From: Muribaculaceae bacterium
GTDB taxonomy: Bacteria > Bacteroidota > Bacteroidia > Bacteroidales > Muribaculaceae
Assembly (NCBI GenBank): GCA_017405965.1
Contig: JAFQZK010000009.1
Coordinates: forward strand, 1-64,000
Direction: 5' to 3'
Length of the DNA stretch: 64,000 nucleotides
In this document: positions 41,473 through 50,814 of the stretch, piece by piece
How positions within the stretch are numbered: the first letter of the stretch is position 1
How the letters are laid out: every line of letters begins with the position of its first letter
Position numbers and translations under genes: made by a program
The notes under the pieces: generated by a model
The model's database searches: none
What the model was told of the DNA's origin: nothing
Seen by the model: the letters and a program-made list of their open reading frames with translations, nothing else

Positions 41473-42972
41473 TTACTTCATGAACTTGGCGAAGTCGGTC
41501 TTGCGCATGTCGCCGTCGTGCATCAGTGCGCTGTGCATTGCAAAGGCGATGTCGGGGTTCATCATCACGTGGCCCTTCTTGGCGAGCGTGAGGTATTCAC
41601 GCAGCATGGGGCGGTAAACGGGATGAGCGGCATGCTCAATGATTTCGTGAGCGCTCTGGACGGGATCCTTGCCGCGCAGGTCGGCGATACCCTGGTCGGT
41701 GATGATGATGTCGACCGAGTGCGGGTTGTGATCAGGATAGGAAACCATGGGCACGATGGTGCTGATGCAGTCGTCCTTCTTGATCGAAGGGCATAGGAAG
41801 ATGCTGATGTAGGCATTGCGGGTGAAGTCGCCCGAACCGCCGACACCGTTCATCAGACGGGTGCCGCTGACGTGGGTCGAGTTGATGTGACCATAGATGT
41901 CGGCCTCGATGGCAGTGTTCATCGTGATGACACCAAGACGGCGCACAACCTCGGGGTTGTTGCTGATTTCGCTGGGACGCATGAGCACCTTGTTGTGCAG
42001 AGCCTCGCCCTTCTCAAAGAACTCGGTCATGGCCTGGCTGGAGAAGGTCATCGAGCAGGTGCTGGCAAACTTACACTTGCCGCTCTCGAGCAACTCGAGC
42101 ACGCTGTCCTGAATCACCTCGGTGTACATCTCGAACGGGGGGATGTCGTCGCTCTTGTCAAGGGCGTCGAGCACGGCGTTGGCGATATTGCCCACACCGC
42201 TCTGCAAGGGCAGGAACTCCTTGGGGATACGGCCCTGCTTGAGCTCATTGACGAGGAATGCACACACGTTGCGACCGATGGCGGCGGTCACCTCGTCAAC
42301 CGGGGTGAAGGCGCCCTCCTTGCTGATGGGCAGCGAGGTCTTGACAACGCCGAGGACCTTCTTGGGGTCAACATGGGCGGTGGGGGTGCCCACGCGGTCA
42401 TGAGGCGTGTAGATAGGAATCTCGCGACGATAAGGCGGGTCGTTGGGCGTGTACACGTCATGCATGCCACGGATGGTCTCGGGAATCTGGTCGTTGATCT
42501 CGACAATCACCTTGTCGGCCATCTTGAGCCAAGTTGCGGTGTTGCCCATCGAGGTTCCCAGGATGAGTTCACCGTCGTCGGTGATGCTCTGAGCCTCGAC
42601 GATGGCAACATCCATCTTGCCATAGAAGCCATAGCGGAATTCCTGTGCCAACTCGCTCAGGTGACGGTCGTTATAGTGAATGGCATTGGCGTTGATGGCC
42701 TTGCGCATATCGGGGTGCGACTGATAGGGGGTGCGGAAATTCAAGGCGTCGGCACGGGTCAACTCGCCATCGATATGGTCGCTGGTCGAAGCACCGCTGA
42801 AAAGGTTGATCTTGAACTCACGTCCTGCCTCATGCTCGCGCTTGGCGCGCTCGGCGATGGCCACGGGCACTACCTGAGGACAACCGGGCGAAGTAAAGCC
42901 CGAAACACCCACTGTGAAGCCATTTTGTACAAATTCGGCGGCTTCCTCGGCCGAAATAATCGGATAAATCAT
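41473..42972 (-). CDS. Acetyl-CoA hydrolase/transferase family protein (succinate/acetate CoA-transferase type)
   Basis: The product has 499 residues, the usual length of Cat1-type CoA transferases. It starts with the family pattern 'SAEEAAEFVQNGFTVGVSGF' and has LGTSMGNTATWLKMADKVIV, LQSGVGNIANAVL, and the C-terminal 'GGSGDFTRNAYISIFL' and ITDQGIADLRGKDP motifs. It would exchange CoA between succinyl-CoA or acetyl-CoA and acids, a step in propionate or acetate formation. It may share a transcript with pgi upstream (gap about 100 bp). Confidence 0.93.
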   Translation of the reverse strand: MIYPIISAEEAAEFVQNGFTVGVSGFTSPGCPQVVPVAIAERAKREHEAGREFKINLFSGASTSDHIDGELTRADALNFRTPYQSHPDMRKAINANAIHYNDRHLSELAQEFRYGFYGKMDVAIVEAQSITDDGELILGTSMGNTATWLKMADKVIVEINDQIPETIRGMHDVYTPNDPPYRREIPIYTPHDRVGTPTAHVDPKKVLGVVKTSLPISKEGAFTPVDEVTAAIGRNVCAFLVNELKQGRIPKEFLPLQSGVGNIANAVLDALDKSDDIPPFEMYTEVIQDSVLELLESGKCKFASTCSMTFSSQAMTEFFEKGEALHNKVLMRPSEISNNPEVVRRLGVITMNTAIEADIYGHINSTHVSGTRLMNGVGGSGDFTRNAYISIFLCPSIKKDDCISTIVPMVSYPDHNPHSVDIIITDQGIADLRGKDPVQSAHEIIEHAAHPVYRPMLREYLTLAKKGHVMMNPDIAFAMHSALMHDGDMRKTDFAKFMK

Positions 42973-43073
42973 TTTATTAGTTTTAAGTTCTAGGTTATAT
43001 CAAACAACTTTAACAACAATCTATTGAGTTGTTCGTGATGTTATCTGTTGTTCCTGTTGTTTGATTATTATTG

Positions 43074-44393
43074 TTATTGTTTGAGTCTTGCTTTGATGGC
43101 TGCGGTAGCCTCCTCATGGCCAGGTTTCTCCAACAGGGCGAACATGTTCTTCTTGTAGGCCTCGACACCGGGCTGGTCAAACGGGTTAACACCCAGGATG
43201 TAACCACTCACGCCGCACGCCTTCTCAAAGAAGTAGATCAGCTGGCCAAGGTAGCGCTCGGTCACGGCGGGAATGGTGATGAGCAAGTTGGGGACACCGC
43301 CGTCGATGTGTGCCAGGCGAGTACCCAGCTCGGCCATCTTGTTGACGTAATCCACGTTCTTGCCGGCGATGTAGTTGAGTCCGTCCAGGTCGACATCATC
43401 GTTGGGGATGATGACCTCGTGCTGCTGGTCACCCACGCTGAGCACCGTCTCGAAGATGGTGCGCTCACCGTCCTGAATCCACTGGCCCATGCTGTGCAAG
43501 TCGGTGGTGAAATCCACACTGGCGGGGAAAATGCCCTTGTGGTCCTTACCCTCGCTCTCGCCGTAGAGCTGCTTCCACCACTCGGCCAGGAAGTGCAGGC
43601 GCGGGGTGAAGTTGGCCAGGATCTCTATCTTCTTACCCTGCTGGTAAAGGGCGTTGCGTGCAATGGCATAGTCGAGTACCTGCTCGTCGCCGCCCTGCTC
43701 CATCTCGACAGCACCCTTGATCAGGGCACGGATGTCGAATCCTGCCACTGCGATGGGCAACAGACCGACGGGAGTAAGCACCGAGAAACGGCCGCCCACG
43801 TCATCGGGGATGACAAAGGTGGCATAGCCCTCCTCGATAGCGAGGCGACGCAAAGCACCGCGACGGGCGTCGGTGATGGCGACGATGTTACGGCTGGCAA
43901 ACTCCTTGCCCTCCTGCTGCTCGAGCATCTCCTTGAAGAGGCGGAAAGCAATGGCAGGCTCGGTCGTGGTTCCTGACTTGGAAATGACGATGATGCCGAA
44001 CTTGTGACCACGCACCAGATCCATCATGTCGTACAGGTAATCCTCGCCGATGTTGCTGCCGGCAAACAGAACCTTGGGACCGCCATCGGTCCTGTAAGCG
44101 GCGAAGTGGTTGCTCAGGGCCTCGATAACGGCCTTACCACCAAGGTAGCTGCCGCCGATGCCGATGCTGATGACGTACTCGCACTCGCTGAGCAATTGGG
44201 CAGCGCTCTCTTCGATCGCCTGAAACTGCTGCTCGTCGATGCTGCTGGGCAGGTGGAGCCAGCCCAGGAAATCGTTGCCGGCACCGCTGCCGCTTTCAAG
44301 GGTCTGCTTTGCGGCCAGGGCAGCGTCACGTAATGCCTGTGTTTCCAGCCCCTGAAGGGCGAATTTGCTGATTACTTGAATTGAATCGTTCAT
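43074..44393 (-). CDS. pgi: Glucose-6-phosphate isomerase
   Basis: The product has 439 residues, the shorter form typical of Bacteroidota and Firmicutes. It converts glucose 6-phosphate and fructose 6-phosphate in glycolysis. Seen motifs: [18 protein letters not shown] near 96-113, [17 protein letters not shown] near 155-170, and the C-terminal pattern [19 protein letters not shown] with the catalytic Lys. A degenerate G/C-rich repeat separates it from the acetyltransferase gene upstream. Confidence 0.97.
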   Translation of the reverse strand: MNDSIQVISKFALQGLETQALRDAALAAKQTLESGSGAGNDFLGWLHLPSSIDEQQFQAIEESAAQLLSECEYVISIGIGGSYLGGKAVIEALSNHFAAYRTDGGPKVLFAGSNIGEDYLYDMMDLVRGHKFGIIVISKSGTTTEPAIAFRLFKEMLEQQEGKEFASRNIVAITDARRGALRRLAIEEGYATFVIPDDVGGRFSVLTPVGLLPIAVAGFDIRALIKGAVEMEQGGDEQVLDYAIARNALYQQGKKIEILANFTPRLHFLAEWWKQLYGESEGKDHKGIFPASVDFTTDLHSMGQWIQDGERTIFETVLSVGDQQHEVIIPNDDVDLDGLNYIAGKNVDYVNKMAELGTRLAHIDGGVPNLLITIPAVTERYLGQLIYFFEKACGVSGYILGVNPFDQPGVEAYKKNMFALLEKPGHEEATAAIKARLKQ

Positions 44394-44439
44394 GACTGTG
44401 AATGATATTTAGTTACTGATGTTTCTTGTTGTGGGGGCC

Positions 44440-44550
44440 GTGGCTGAGCCACGGCACGGGGGACCGGGAGGGCCGAACCAGATGAACTGGGGAACCGAGG
44501 GACCGAGCCAGGGGGACTGGGGGACCAGTGGGGCCGAGGACCGGCGGTTT
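44440..44550. repeat. Degenerate G-rich repeat between acetyltransferase and pgi genes
   Basis: Starts with the hairpin block gccgtggctgagccacggca, followed by about nine loose copies of a 9-10 bp unit (ggggaccga / gggggactgg / gggaaccgag). It fills most of the 169-bp gap between two genes on the same strand. Confidence 0.55.
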
Positions 44551-44562
44551 CTTGACTAAGGG

Positions 44563-45693
44563 CTAGATCTCCTTGGTGAAGGCGCGGCGGCGCTTGTGCT
44601 GCTCGGTCTCAAAGTATTCCCATTGCTTGAGCACCTTGGAGTTGAGTTCCAGCTCGCGGTTGCTCTCGGCCACCTTGTAGCCGTACTCGTTGAAGCAGGG
44701 AATCAAGTCGGTGAACAGCAAGGAGTTGACACCCTTGTTCTGGAACTCGGGCTTGACGGCGATGAGCATCAGGTCCACCACGTCGTTGTGCTTGAAGGCC
44801 TTCAACAGAGGCATCCAACCAAAGGGTAACAGGCGGCCACGGTTCTTGATGAGTGCCCGCGCCATCGAGGGGATGGAGATGCCCACGGCGATGAGTTCGC
44901 GCGTGTCCTTCTCGACGGCCATGGCCAGGTCGTTGAGGGGCAAGAAAGGCAGATACATCTTGATGTAGTGCTTGATCTGCTTGTCGGACAAGGGCGAATA
45001 ACCGAATATCTCGTCATAGGCCACATTGATCAACTTGAAGATGGCATCGCCATAGTCTGCCACGAGTTTCTTGCGGCTGGTGTACTTGATGGTCTCCAGG
45101 TTGTAGCGCTTGGAGACCAGGTCGGAGATGCGTTGCATCTTCTCGGGGATATCCTTGGGGATGGTGATGAGCATTTCCAGCCAGTCGGCGTCTTTTACAA
45201 AGCCCAGGCGCTCCATGTGCTTGGGATAATAGGGGTAGTTGTAGATGCCGCCGCTGGTACCCACACGGTCGAAGCCCTCGATGAGCATGCCCTCGGGGTC
45301 CATATCGGTGAAACTCAACGGACCGGTGAGATGCTCCATGCCCTTAGCCTTACCCCAGCGCGTCACGGCGTCGATGAGGGCGTCAACGACCTCGGCGTCA
45401 TCGATGAAGTCGATGTAGCTGAAGCGGGCCTCTTTCTTGCCCGAACGCTCGTTGCACACGTGGTTGATGATACCGGCGACACGTCCCACGATTTTGCCGT
45501 CACGGTAAGCCAGATAGTAAACCGCCTCACAGAAATCGAAAGCCGGGTTCTTGTCGGGCCTGAGGGTGTTGATTTCGTCGTTCACCAATGGGGGGACGAA
45601 GTACTCGCTGTCGCGGTACAGCGTGTCGATGGGGAAATGGACAAACTTGAGCAGGTTGCTCTTGGTGGGTTGGATTTCTCTGATTTCAACCAT
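44563..45693 (-). CDS. GNAT-like acetyltransferase family protein
   Basis: The product has 376 residues. It matches a widespread Bacteroidota family with N-terminal 'LLKFVHFPIDTLYRDSEYFVPPLVNDE' and a central 'MEHLTGPLSFTDMDPEGMLIEGFD' block. A GNAT-like fold is suggested by the strand/loop 'VGISIPSMARAL' and the C-terminal 'LMLIAVKPEFQNKGVNSLLF', where the Q-x-x-G/A-x-G/A acetyl-CoA loop is partly kept. Substrate unknown. It may form an operon with the zinc-ribbon gene, the small membrane peptide and pgi. Confidence 0.75.
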   Translation of the reverse strand: MVEIREIQPTKSNLLKFVHFPIDTLYRDSEYFVPPLVNDEINTLRPDKNPAFDFCEAVYYLAYRDGKIVGRVAGIINHVCNERSGKKEARFSYIDFIDDAEVVDALIDAVTRWGKAKGMEHLTGPLSFTDMDPEGMLIEGFDRVGTSGGIYNYPYYPKHMERLGFVKDADWLEMLITIPKDIPEKMQRISDLVSKRYNLETIKYTSRKKLVADYGDAIFKLINVAYDEIFGYSPLSDKQIKHYIKMYLPFLPLNDLAMAVEKDTRELIAVGISIPSMARALIKNRGRLLPFGWMPLLKAFKHNDVVDLMLIAVKPEFQNKGVNSLLFTDLIPCFNEYGYKVAESNRELELNSKVLKQWEYFETEQHKRRRAFTKEI

Positions 45694-45720
45694 ATTATTT
45701 TGTTTTTTAGTTCGCGGTGG

Positions 45721-45747
45721 GACGGATATGACGGAAATGACGGATTG
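45721..45747. repeat. 9-bp array between the 36-residue peptide and the acetyltransferase gene
   Basis: Three units in register: gacggatat, gacggaaat, gacggattg. It is of the same kind as the arrays at 49861 and 54418 but with an unrelated unit. Confidence 0.5.
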
Positions 45748-45768
45748 TTGATGGCTGAATACTCATCT

Positions 45769-45879
45769 TCATCCTGCGAAGGCGACATTGTTGAGCCACC
45801 ACAGCAGGGCGAGCAAACCTGCCAGGATGAGATCCAGCTTAATGAAGAACCAAAAATAGTATCGTTTCTCGGGAGTCAT
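45769..45879 (-). CDS. 36-residue membrane peptide, coupled to the zinc-ribbon gene
   Basis: ATG at 45879, 5 bp after the stop of the zinc-ribbon gene, then MTPEKRYYFWFFIKLDLILA followed by GLLALLWWLNNVAFAG and TGA. A basic, aromatic head is followed by a single membrane helix. The tight spacing and the clean transmembrane pattern support a real gene. Function unknown; a helper of the zinc-ribbon membrane protein is one possibility. Confidence 0.6.
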   Translation of the reverse strand: MTPEKRYYFWFFIKLDLILAGLLALLWWLNNVAFAG

Positions 45880-45884
45880 TTCTA

Positions 45885-47345
45885 TCAGTTGGCGTTCTTG
45901 GCCTTGTCGTGAACCAAGTCGTAGGAGATGGAACCGTTAGCCGTCTTGATGAGCACGGTGTTGTCGCCGCTGAAGCTGATGCCTGATGCAGCGCCGTTCT
46001 TGCCGGCATAGACGGTGAAGTACTTGCGGGTGTTCTTGTTGAAGCCCACTACCGAGCCCTTGGTGTCCAAGAATACCAGGTAACGGTCATTCTCGAGCTT
46101 GTCCTTGATCTCCTTCATGTTGATGATGGGCTTGTCGTACTGGGTGGGCTTCATCTTCACTTCCTCGCCCTCCTTGAGCTTGCCCAAGTTCTCGGCATTG
46201 TCGTGGTCCCACTTGGCGTCGGCATTCTCCTCGCCCGCCAGTGCTTTTTCCTCTTCTTCCTTGGCCTTGGCCTCTTCCTCAGCATCTATCTCGTCCTGCG
46301 TGGCAACGCGGATGGCACCGATGTTGGCAGCCTCCTGGCGCAGGAAAGCGCGCTCGCTGCTGTTGGTGCTCTCGAGAGGTCCTCGGCAATAGACATATTG
46401 GCGTCCGTCGGTGCGGGAACGAATCTGTCCGTCGTAGGTCAAGGTGGTGAGTTTCTTGTTGTCGATGTCATACAGGCACAGTGTCACGCGGCCATTGTTG
46501 CCCTCGCCGGCACCCTTCAGGTGGTTGAGGAAGGCGAAGTAGAGGCACTGCTTTCCATCGACGGTCACGCCGCGCGGCACGTACATGGCATCGGCGATGA
46601 GCGAACTGTTGTCCATGATGATGGAACGGCCGTCGAAGTACTTGGTCTGACCAATCTCGGTCTTCCACTGCGCACCGTCACGGGTGAGGTTATAGAGCTT
46701 GATGAAGGGACGGTCGGTGTCGTCCTTGTAGGTCACGCCGACAATGCGCTCGGGGGTGTCGGGGTCGGTGCTACCAAAGCGCACTGCACATCCAGTGTAG
46801 GCCTTGTCCTCGGTCAAGTTGTTGCGGCTGAGCTCGGCCGTGAGCACCGCCATCGGGTCTTGACTACCGTCGGCAATGATTGCAGCACTGTCGGCCCGCG
46901 CCTCGAGACGGTCGTTCTCCTGACTGTTGCAATGGCGCAGGAGGCTCAGCAGCGCAATGGCAAGGATAGCCAACACGGCGCCGATAATCAAGTTGCGGTT
47001 GAAGTTGGAGCGTCCGCCGCCATCATCCTCGTCGTCATCATCGTCATCGTTACGGGGAGGTTCGGGCTGCTGCCAGGCATTGGCCTGACGCTGGGCGGCA
47101 CGTTTCTGCTCGTTGTAGGTGGTTTCAGGACGTTGAGCCATTGTTGGAGCGGGGGCCACCGGCTCGCGGCTGGCCACTTTCACCGCATTGTCAACAGCCT
47201 TGCCGCAATGTGGGCAAAAGACCGACGTTGAGGGCATCGGCTGATGACAGTAGCTGCAAGTCACTTCGTTACTCATGCGGTATCCGCAACGGTTACAAAA
47301 AACTGAACCCTCGGGCACCTCGTGTCCGCAATGTTGGCATCTCAT
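45885..47345 (-). CDS. Double zinc-ribbon membrane protein
   Basis: The product has 486 residues. Two zinc ribbons lie at 3-50 (CQHCGHEV...FCNRCGY and CSYCHQPM...FCPHCGKAV). A charged linker with an acidic Asp run (about 98-107) leads to one membrane helix (about 115-138, LIIGAVLAILAIALLSLL). The ~340-residue outer part is beta-rich (such as DNSSLIADAMYVPRGVTVDG) with a Glu/Lys/Ala-rich helix at about 355-390. No enzyme motif. It heads a likely operon with the 36-residue peptide. Confidence 0.82.
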   Translation of the reverse strand: MRCQHCGHEVPEGSVFCNRCGYRMSNEVTCSYCHQPMPSTSVFCPHCGKAVDNAVKVASREPVAPAPTMAQRPETTYNEQKRAAQRQANAWQQPEPPRNDDDDDDEDDGGGRSNFNRNLIIGAVLAILAIALLSLLRHCNSQENDRLEARADSAAIIADGSQDPMAVLTAELSRNNLTEDKAYTGCAVRFGSTDPDTPERIVGVTYKDDTDRPFIKLYNLTRDGAQWKTEIGQTKYFDGRSIIMDNSSLIADAMYVPRGVTVDGKQCLYFAFLNHLKGAGEGNNGRVTLCLYDIDNKKLTTLTYDGQIRSRTDGRQYVYCRGPLESTNSSERAFLRQEAANIGAIRVATQDEIDAEEEAKAKEEEEKALAGEENADAKWDHDNAENLGKLKEGEEVKMKPTQYDKPIINMKEIKDKLENDRYLVFLDTKGSVVGFNKNTRKYFTVYAGKNGAASGISFSGDNTVLIKTANGSISYDLVHDKAKNAN

Positions 47346-47521
47346 CTTCGTAGTTTATTTATTGCTTGGATTAAACTTCGTCATGTTTCAATCAACTTGT
47401 CGTGACCTGCCGAAATACAATTCATCGAGCCTACGCAAGTTTTCAAACTGCAAAATTACGCAATAATCTTTGATTATTGTCCTTTTTCAAGAAAAACTTT
47501 ACCGTACCCCTGATAAGAAAA

Positions 47522-47549
47522 GTGGAGGCGCAAAATCTTGCGCCTCCAC
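47522..47549. terminator. Strong hairpin after the secreted protein gene
   Basis: Perfect 12-bp stem gtggaggcgcaa / ttgcgcctccac with loop aatc. It sits 40 bp after the stop of the T9SS-type protein gene on the minus strand and is followed there by ttttcttatc. Confidence 0.75.
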
Positions 47550-47588
47550 AATTGAGTCTGTTATCTCTAACAGTTAAATGCTAATAGC

Positions 47589-48647
47589 TTACTTCACAAC
47601 CTTAACAGCGCTGGTGGTGCCGTCGGTGTAGGTGGTAACCACGATGGTCATACCCTCGGCCTGCTGCATCTCCTGGCCAGCCATGTTGAAGTAGCGAACG
47701 CCGGCAACGGTCTTGCCACTCATGAGCTCATCGAGAGCGGTAGCTACAGTGAACTCATAAGCTACATCCTCGCTCCTGTTCTCACCGATGAAGGCGTAAG
47801 CCTCGACGCGAACCTTCTCACCGTTGTTCTCGAACCAGATCTCACCCTCGGTGTCCCCGTACAGGGTCCAGTCGGTCCTCAGAACCCACTCCTCGGCAAC
47901 GGGATCCCAAACCAGGACGCGGTACATGATTTCGCTGCCCTCGGTGGTCGGGGTGATGTCAACACCGTAACCGGTAACACCGTCGATGGTGTAGCCATTG
48001 AAGACGGGAGCGCCTACAGTAACGGGCTCAACGGGAGTTGTGCCAGCCTCATAGGTGAAGGTGCACTTGTTCAGAGCGTTAAAGGTGCCTTCATCCCATG
48101 AACCATAGTGATCATAGCCAACATAAGCGGTATTCTCTTCCATCTCTTCACCGAGGAAGTAGGTGGTACCCCAAGAACCAGAACCGTCCCAGAAGCACTC
48201 GACGAGCAGGTTGCCACCATTGTACTCAAAAGGCTCATCCAGAGTGAAAGTCAGGTAAAGGCCACCATACTCAGGCTCTACAGAGGCAACTACAGTAGCG
48301 CCGCCAATCATAGGATCCTCATCGGCAAAGGCGGTCTGCTCAACCTCCTTGAGAGCGAGCAGAATCTCACCACCCTGGAAAGCGATGGAATAATTTGAAT
48401 ATTCATCGCCCCAAGTGGCAGCGGTGTAGAACGTCAACCCGGTGATCTTGCCACCAGCCATCTCGGTCAGCATATCAGCGGGATAAATCTGCTGAGCCAT
48501 ACCTTCGGTGTCATACCAGTAGCCATAAACGGGAATGGCACCCCAAGCATCCTCACCAACCACACCGTTATCACAAACGGTCAACTCATTGGCCTGTGAG
48601 GCAAATGCCATCATGGCCACAGCAACTAAAGTAAAGAATTTCTTCAT
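47589..48647 (-). CDS. Secreted protein with T9SS-like C-terminal domain
   Basis: The product has 352 residues from the ATG at 48647 (signal peptide MKKFFTLVAVAMMAFASQAN); the 46-codon extension upstream is not protein-like. The mature part has two beta-sandwich-like regions: about 20-190 (Trp/Tyr/Gly-rich) and about 200-305 (GAPVFNGYTIDGVTGYGVDI, fibronectin-III-like). The last ~45 residues, 'VAGVRYFNMAGQEMQQAEGM ... TTSAVKVVK', match the pattern of type A sorting domains used by the type IX secretion system. It would be exported to the surface. Confidence 0.78.
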   Translation of the reverse strand: MKKFFTLVAVAMMAFASQANELTVCDNGVVGEDAWGAIPVYGYWYDTEGMAQQIYPADMLTEMAGGKITGLTFYTAATWGDEYSNYSIAFQGGEILLALKEVEQTAFADEDPMIGGATVVASVEPEYGGLYLTFTLDEPFEYNGGNLLVECFWDGSGSWGTTYFLGEEMEENTAYVGYDHYGSWDEGTFNALNKCTFTYEAGTTPVEPVTVGAPVFNGYTIDGVTGYGVDITPTTEGSEIMYRVLVWDPVAEEWVLRTDWTLYGDTEGEIWFENNGEKVRVEAYAFIGENRSEDVAYEFTVATALDELMSGKTVAGVRYFNMAGQEMQQAEGMTIVVTTYTDGTTSAVKVVK

Positions 48648-48922
48648 AATGAAACTTGTTTTTAAAAAGTGTTTATAAAGTGAATAATAACTGTCAAGTT
48701 CAATAAATTCAGATTGAAGTACGAAATTACTCAAAAAATGTGGAGTGGAATATTTATTGCGTATTAATTTAAAATATTTTAACAATTATTCCATAGGCAG
48801 TAACAATTCAGCCAATCAACCTCACGCAAAACCGCCAAGTCGCTAAGTCTTTCAACATAAATATCTTAGCGACTTGACGACATTGTCTATACTCTATTGA
48901 CTGGCGTTCTCGCAGAAAAGAC
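48648..48922. other. Short AT-rich promoter region and repeat block
   Basis: 48660-48800 is AT-rich upstream of the secreted protein gene. 48822-48882 has cctcacgcaaaaccgccaag and gacttgacgac, a relative of the 'gctaagg' repeats. No gene is visible. Confidence 0.35.
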
Positions 48923-49837
48923 TTACAGTCGGTGTAGTGCCGCGGCGGTCTTTGCGGCTAAGCGGGCGTTGTTGAGCACCAGCTGGATGTTGCTGGCGAG
49001 GCTGTCGCCACCAGTGAGATCCTTAACCTTGGCCAACAGGAAAGGCGTCGTTTCCTTGCCCCGGATGCCCAGTCGATTGGCCTCGCCGATGGCCTCGTCA
49101 ATGGCCTTGTTGATGACATCGGCAGGCATGGAATACTCCTCGGGGATGGGATTGGTGACAAGCATGCCGCCTTGCAAGCCCATGTCTAGTTTTGCACGGA
49201 AGGCATCGGCGAGTTCCTCGGGAGTGTCGATGCGGTAGTCCACCTTGAAGCCGCTGTGACGGGTGTAGAAGGCAGGCAACTCCTCGGTACCGTAGCCGAT
49301 GACAGGCACGCCCTTGGTCTCGAGGTACTCCAGCGTGAGGCCCAAGTCGAGAATCGACTTTGCACCGGCACAGATGACCATGACGGGTGTCATCGCCAGT
49401 TCCTCGAGGTCGGCGCTGATGTCCATCGTGGTTTCGGCTCCGCGGTGGACGCCACCGATGCCGCCGGTAGCAAACACCTTGATGCCAGCCATAGCGGCGA
49501 TGATCATCGTGGTAGTCACTGTGGTGGCACCGTCCTGGCCACGGGCGATGAGCACGGGCAGGTCACGGCGCGACGCCTTGGTCACCGCCTGGCCTTTGCG
49601 GCCCAAATACTCGATTTCGTCGGGTGTGCAGCCCGCCTTGAGTTTGCCGCCGATGATGGCGATGGTGGCGGGCACGGCCCCGTTGTCACGGATGGTCTGT
49701 TCCACACGCAGTGCCGTCTCGACATTCTGGGGATAGGGCATGCCGTGGGAGATGATGGTGGACTCGAGGGCAACTACGGGACGGCCCTCGTCAAGTGCCT
49801 GTTGCACTTCGGGTGAGATGGATAGATAGTTGTTCAT
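48923..49837 (-). CDS. psuG: Pseudouridine-5'-phosphate glycosidase
   Basis: The product has 304 residues, the family length. The start at 49837 (MNNYLSISPEVQQALDEGRP) was chosen because the upstream extension is made of the CTAGA repeat array. PsuG splits pseudouridine 5'-phosphate into uracil and ribose 5-phosphate. Motifs: VVALESTIISHGMPYPQN near 22-39, FATGGIGGVHRGAETTMDIS, and CAGAKSILDLGLTLEYLET with the catalytic Lys. It forms an operon with psuK and an esterase gene upstream. Uracil released here can feed the Upp enzyme encoded at 53760. Confidence 0.96.
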   Translation of the reverse strand: MNNYLSISPEVQQALDEGRPVVALESTIISHGMPYPQNVETALRVEQTIRDNGAVPATIAIIGGKLKAGCTPDEIEYLGRKGQAVTKASRRDLPVLIARGQDGATTVTTTMIIAAMAGIKVFATGGIGGVHRGAETTMDISADLEELAMTPVMVICAGAKSILDLGLTLEYLETKGVPVIGYGTEELPAFYTRHSGFKVDYRIDTPEELADAFRAKLDMGLQGGMLVTNPIPEEYSMPADVINKAIDEAIGEANRLGIRGKETTPFLLAKVKDLTGGDSLASNIQLVLNNARLAAKTAAALHRL

Positions 49838-49860
49838 ATTATTGATCGTTTTATTAAAGG

Positions 49861-49914
49861 CTAGAGGGGCTAGATGCTCTAGAGAAACTAGAGAAACTAG
49901 AGGTGCTAGATATA
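49861..49914. repeat. 9-bp CTAGA array between psuK and psuG
   Basis: Six units in perfect 9-bp register: ctagagggg, ctagatgct, ctagagaaa, ctagagaaa, ctagaggtg, ctagatata. The CTA of the last unit (49906-49908) is the TAG stop codon of psuK read on the minus strand, so the array reaches into the end of that gene. Confidence 0.9.
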
Positions 49915-50802
49915 ATTGTTGATGTCGGGATTGACGGTCTGGGTCGAGAGCAAGGTGGCATGGGCGGCCTTGAGGCCGATACGGGCACAGTCGGGGAAGG
50001 GCTCCCGGCACATCTGGGCATGGGCCACACCTGCGATGAAGGCATCGCCCGCCCCGGTGGTGTTGATGACACGGGTGGGAATGGCTTTGAGGTGCTCGTG
50101 GCGCACACCGTCACTGCAATAAACGCCCTCGCTGCCTAAGGTGATATAGACTTGGGCAATGCCCATTGCCGTGAGGCGGTCGGCAGCCGCTCTAACAGTG
50201 TCACAGCCAGTGACGGCCAACGCCTCTATCTGGTTGAGTTTCACGCTATGCAAGCGTTTTGCCTGGCTCTGCTGCAATGCCTTGATGACACGGGGCGCCT
50301 TGGCCGTGCTCACGGTATCGACCATGAGCGGAGCAGTGCAGTGATCGATGAGGAATTGCAGGGCATCGGTAGAAATATTGGTATCGGCAATCACACATTC
50401 CGAGTTATTGATGTCGGAGATGCGGGCCGCCAGAAACTCGGGATTGATGTGCGAAATGATATCGGTGTCGGCTACAGCGGCAATCATGTCGCCCGTCAGG
50501 TCGTTGACACACAAGTACAGGCCATTGCGCATGCCCTCGCAGCGTTCACTCATACCGAGGTCCAAGCCGACAGCCTGGCACTCGCGCCAGCACATCTCGC
50601 CGAAGGTCTCGCCACCGAATGCACTCACAAACTTCACATGGTGGCCCATGAGCCGCAGATTGTGGGCGATGTTACGCGCCACTCCGCCACAGCCCAGAGT
50701 CACCTGGCCCGGCACCGAGTCGGCAGGGACGAACGGCGCCGTCAATGCCGCCGAAATGTCCATGTTCACACCACCAATAACAGTTACATATCCATTCATC
50801 AT
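49906..50802 (-). CDS. psuK: PfkB family kinase, probable pseudouridine kinase
   Basis: The product has 298 residues of the ribokinase-like fold. Motifs: N-terminal 'TVIGGVNMDISAALTAPFVP' with GCGGVARNIAHNL (PfkB signature 1) and NTTGAGDAFIAGVAHA (signature 2 with the catalytic Asp) near 245. Sitting directly before psuG, it most likely phosphorylates pseudouridine to its 5'-phosphate. The start codon is 12 bp after the esterase stop. Its last codons and stop lie in the CTAGA array. Confidence 0.92.
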   Translation of the reverse strand: MMNGYVTVIGGVNMDISAALTAPFVPADSVPGQVTLGCGGVARNIAHNLRLMGHHVKFVSAFGGETFGEMCWRECQAVGLDLGMSERCEGMRNGLYLCVNDLTGDMIAAVADTDIISHINPEFLAARISDINNSECVIADTNISTDALQFLIDHCTAPLMVDTVSTAKAPRVIKALQQSQAKRLHSVKLNQIEALAVTGCDTVRAAADRLTAMGIAQVYITLGSEGVYCSDGVRHEHLKAIPTRVINTTGAGDAFIAGVAHAQMCREPFPDCARIGLKAAHATLLSTQTVNPDINNYI

Positions 50803-50814
50803 TTTTTCCAGGTA

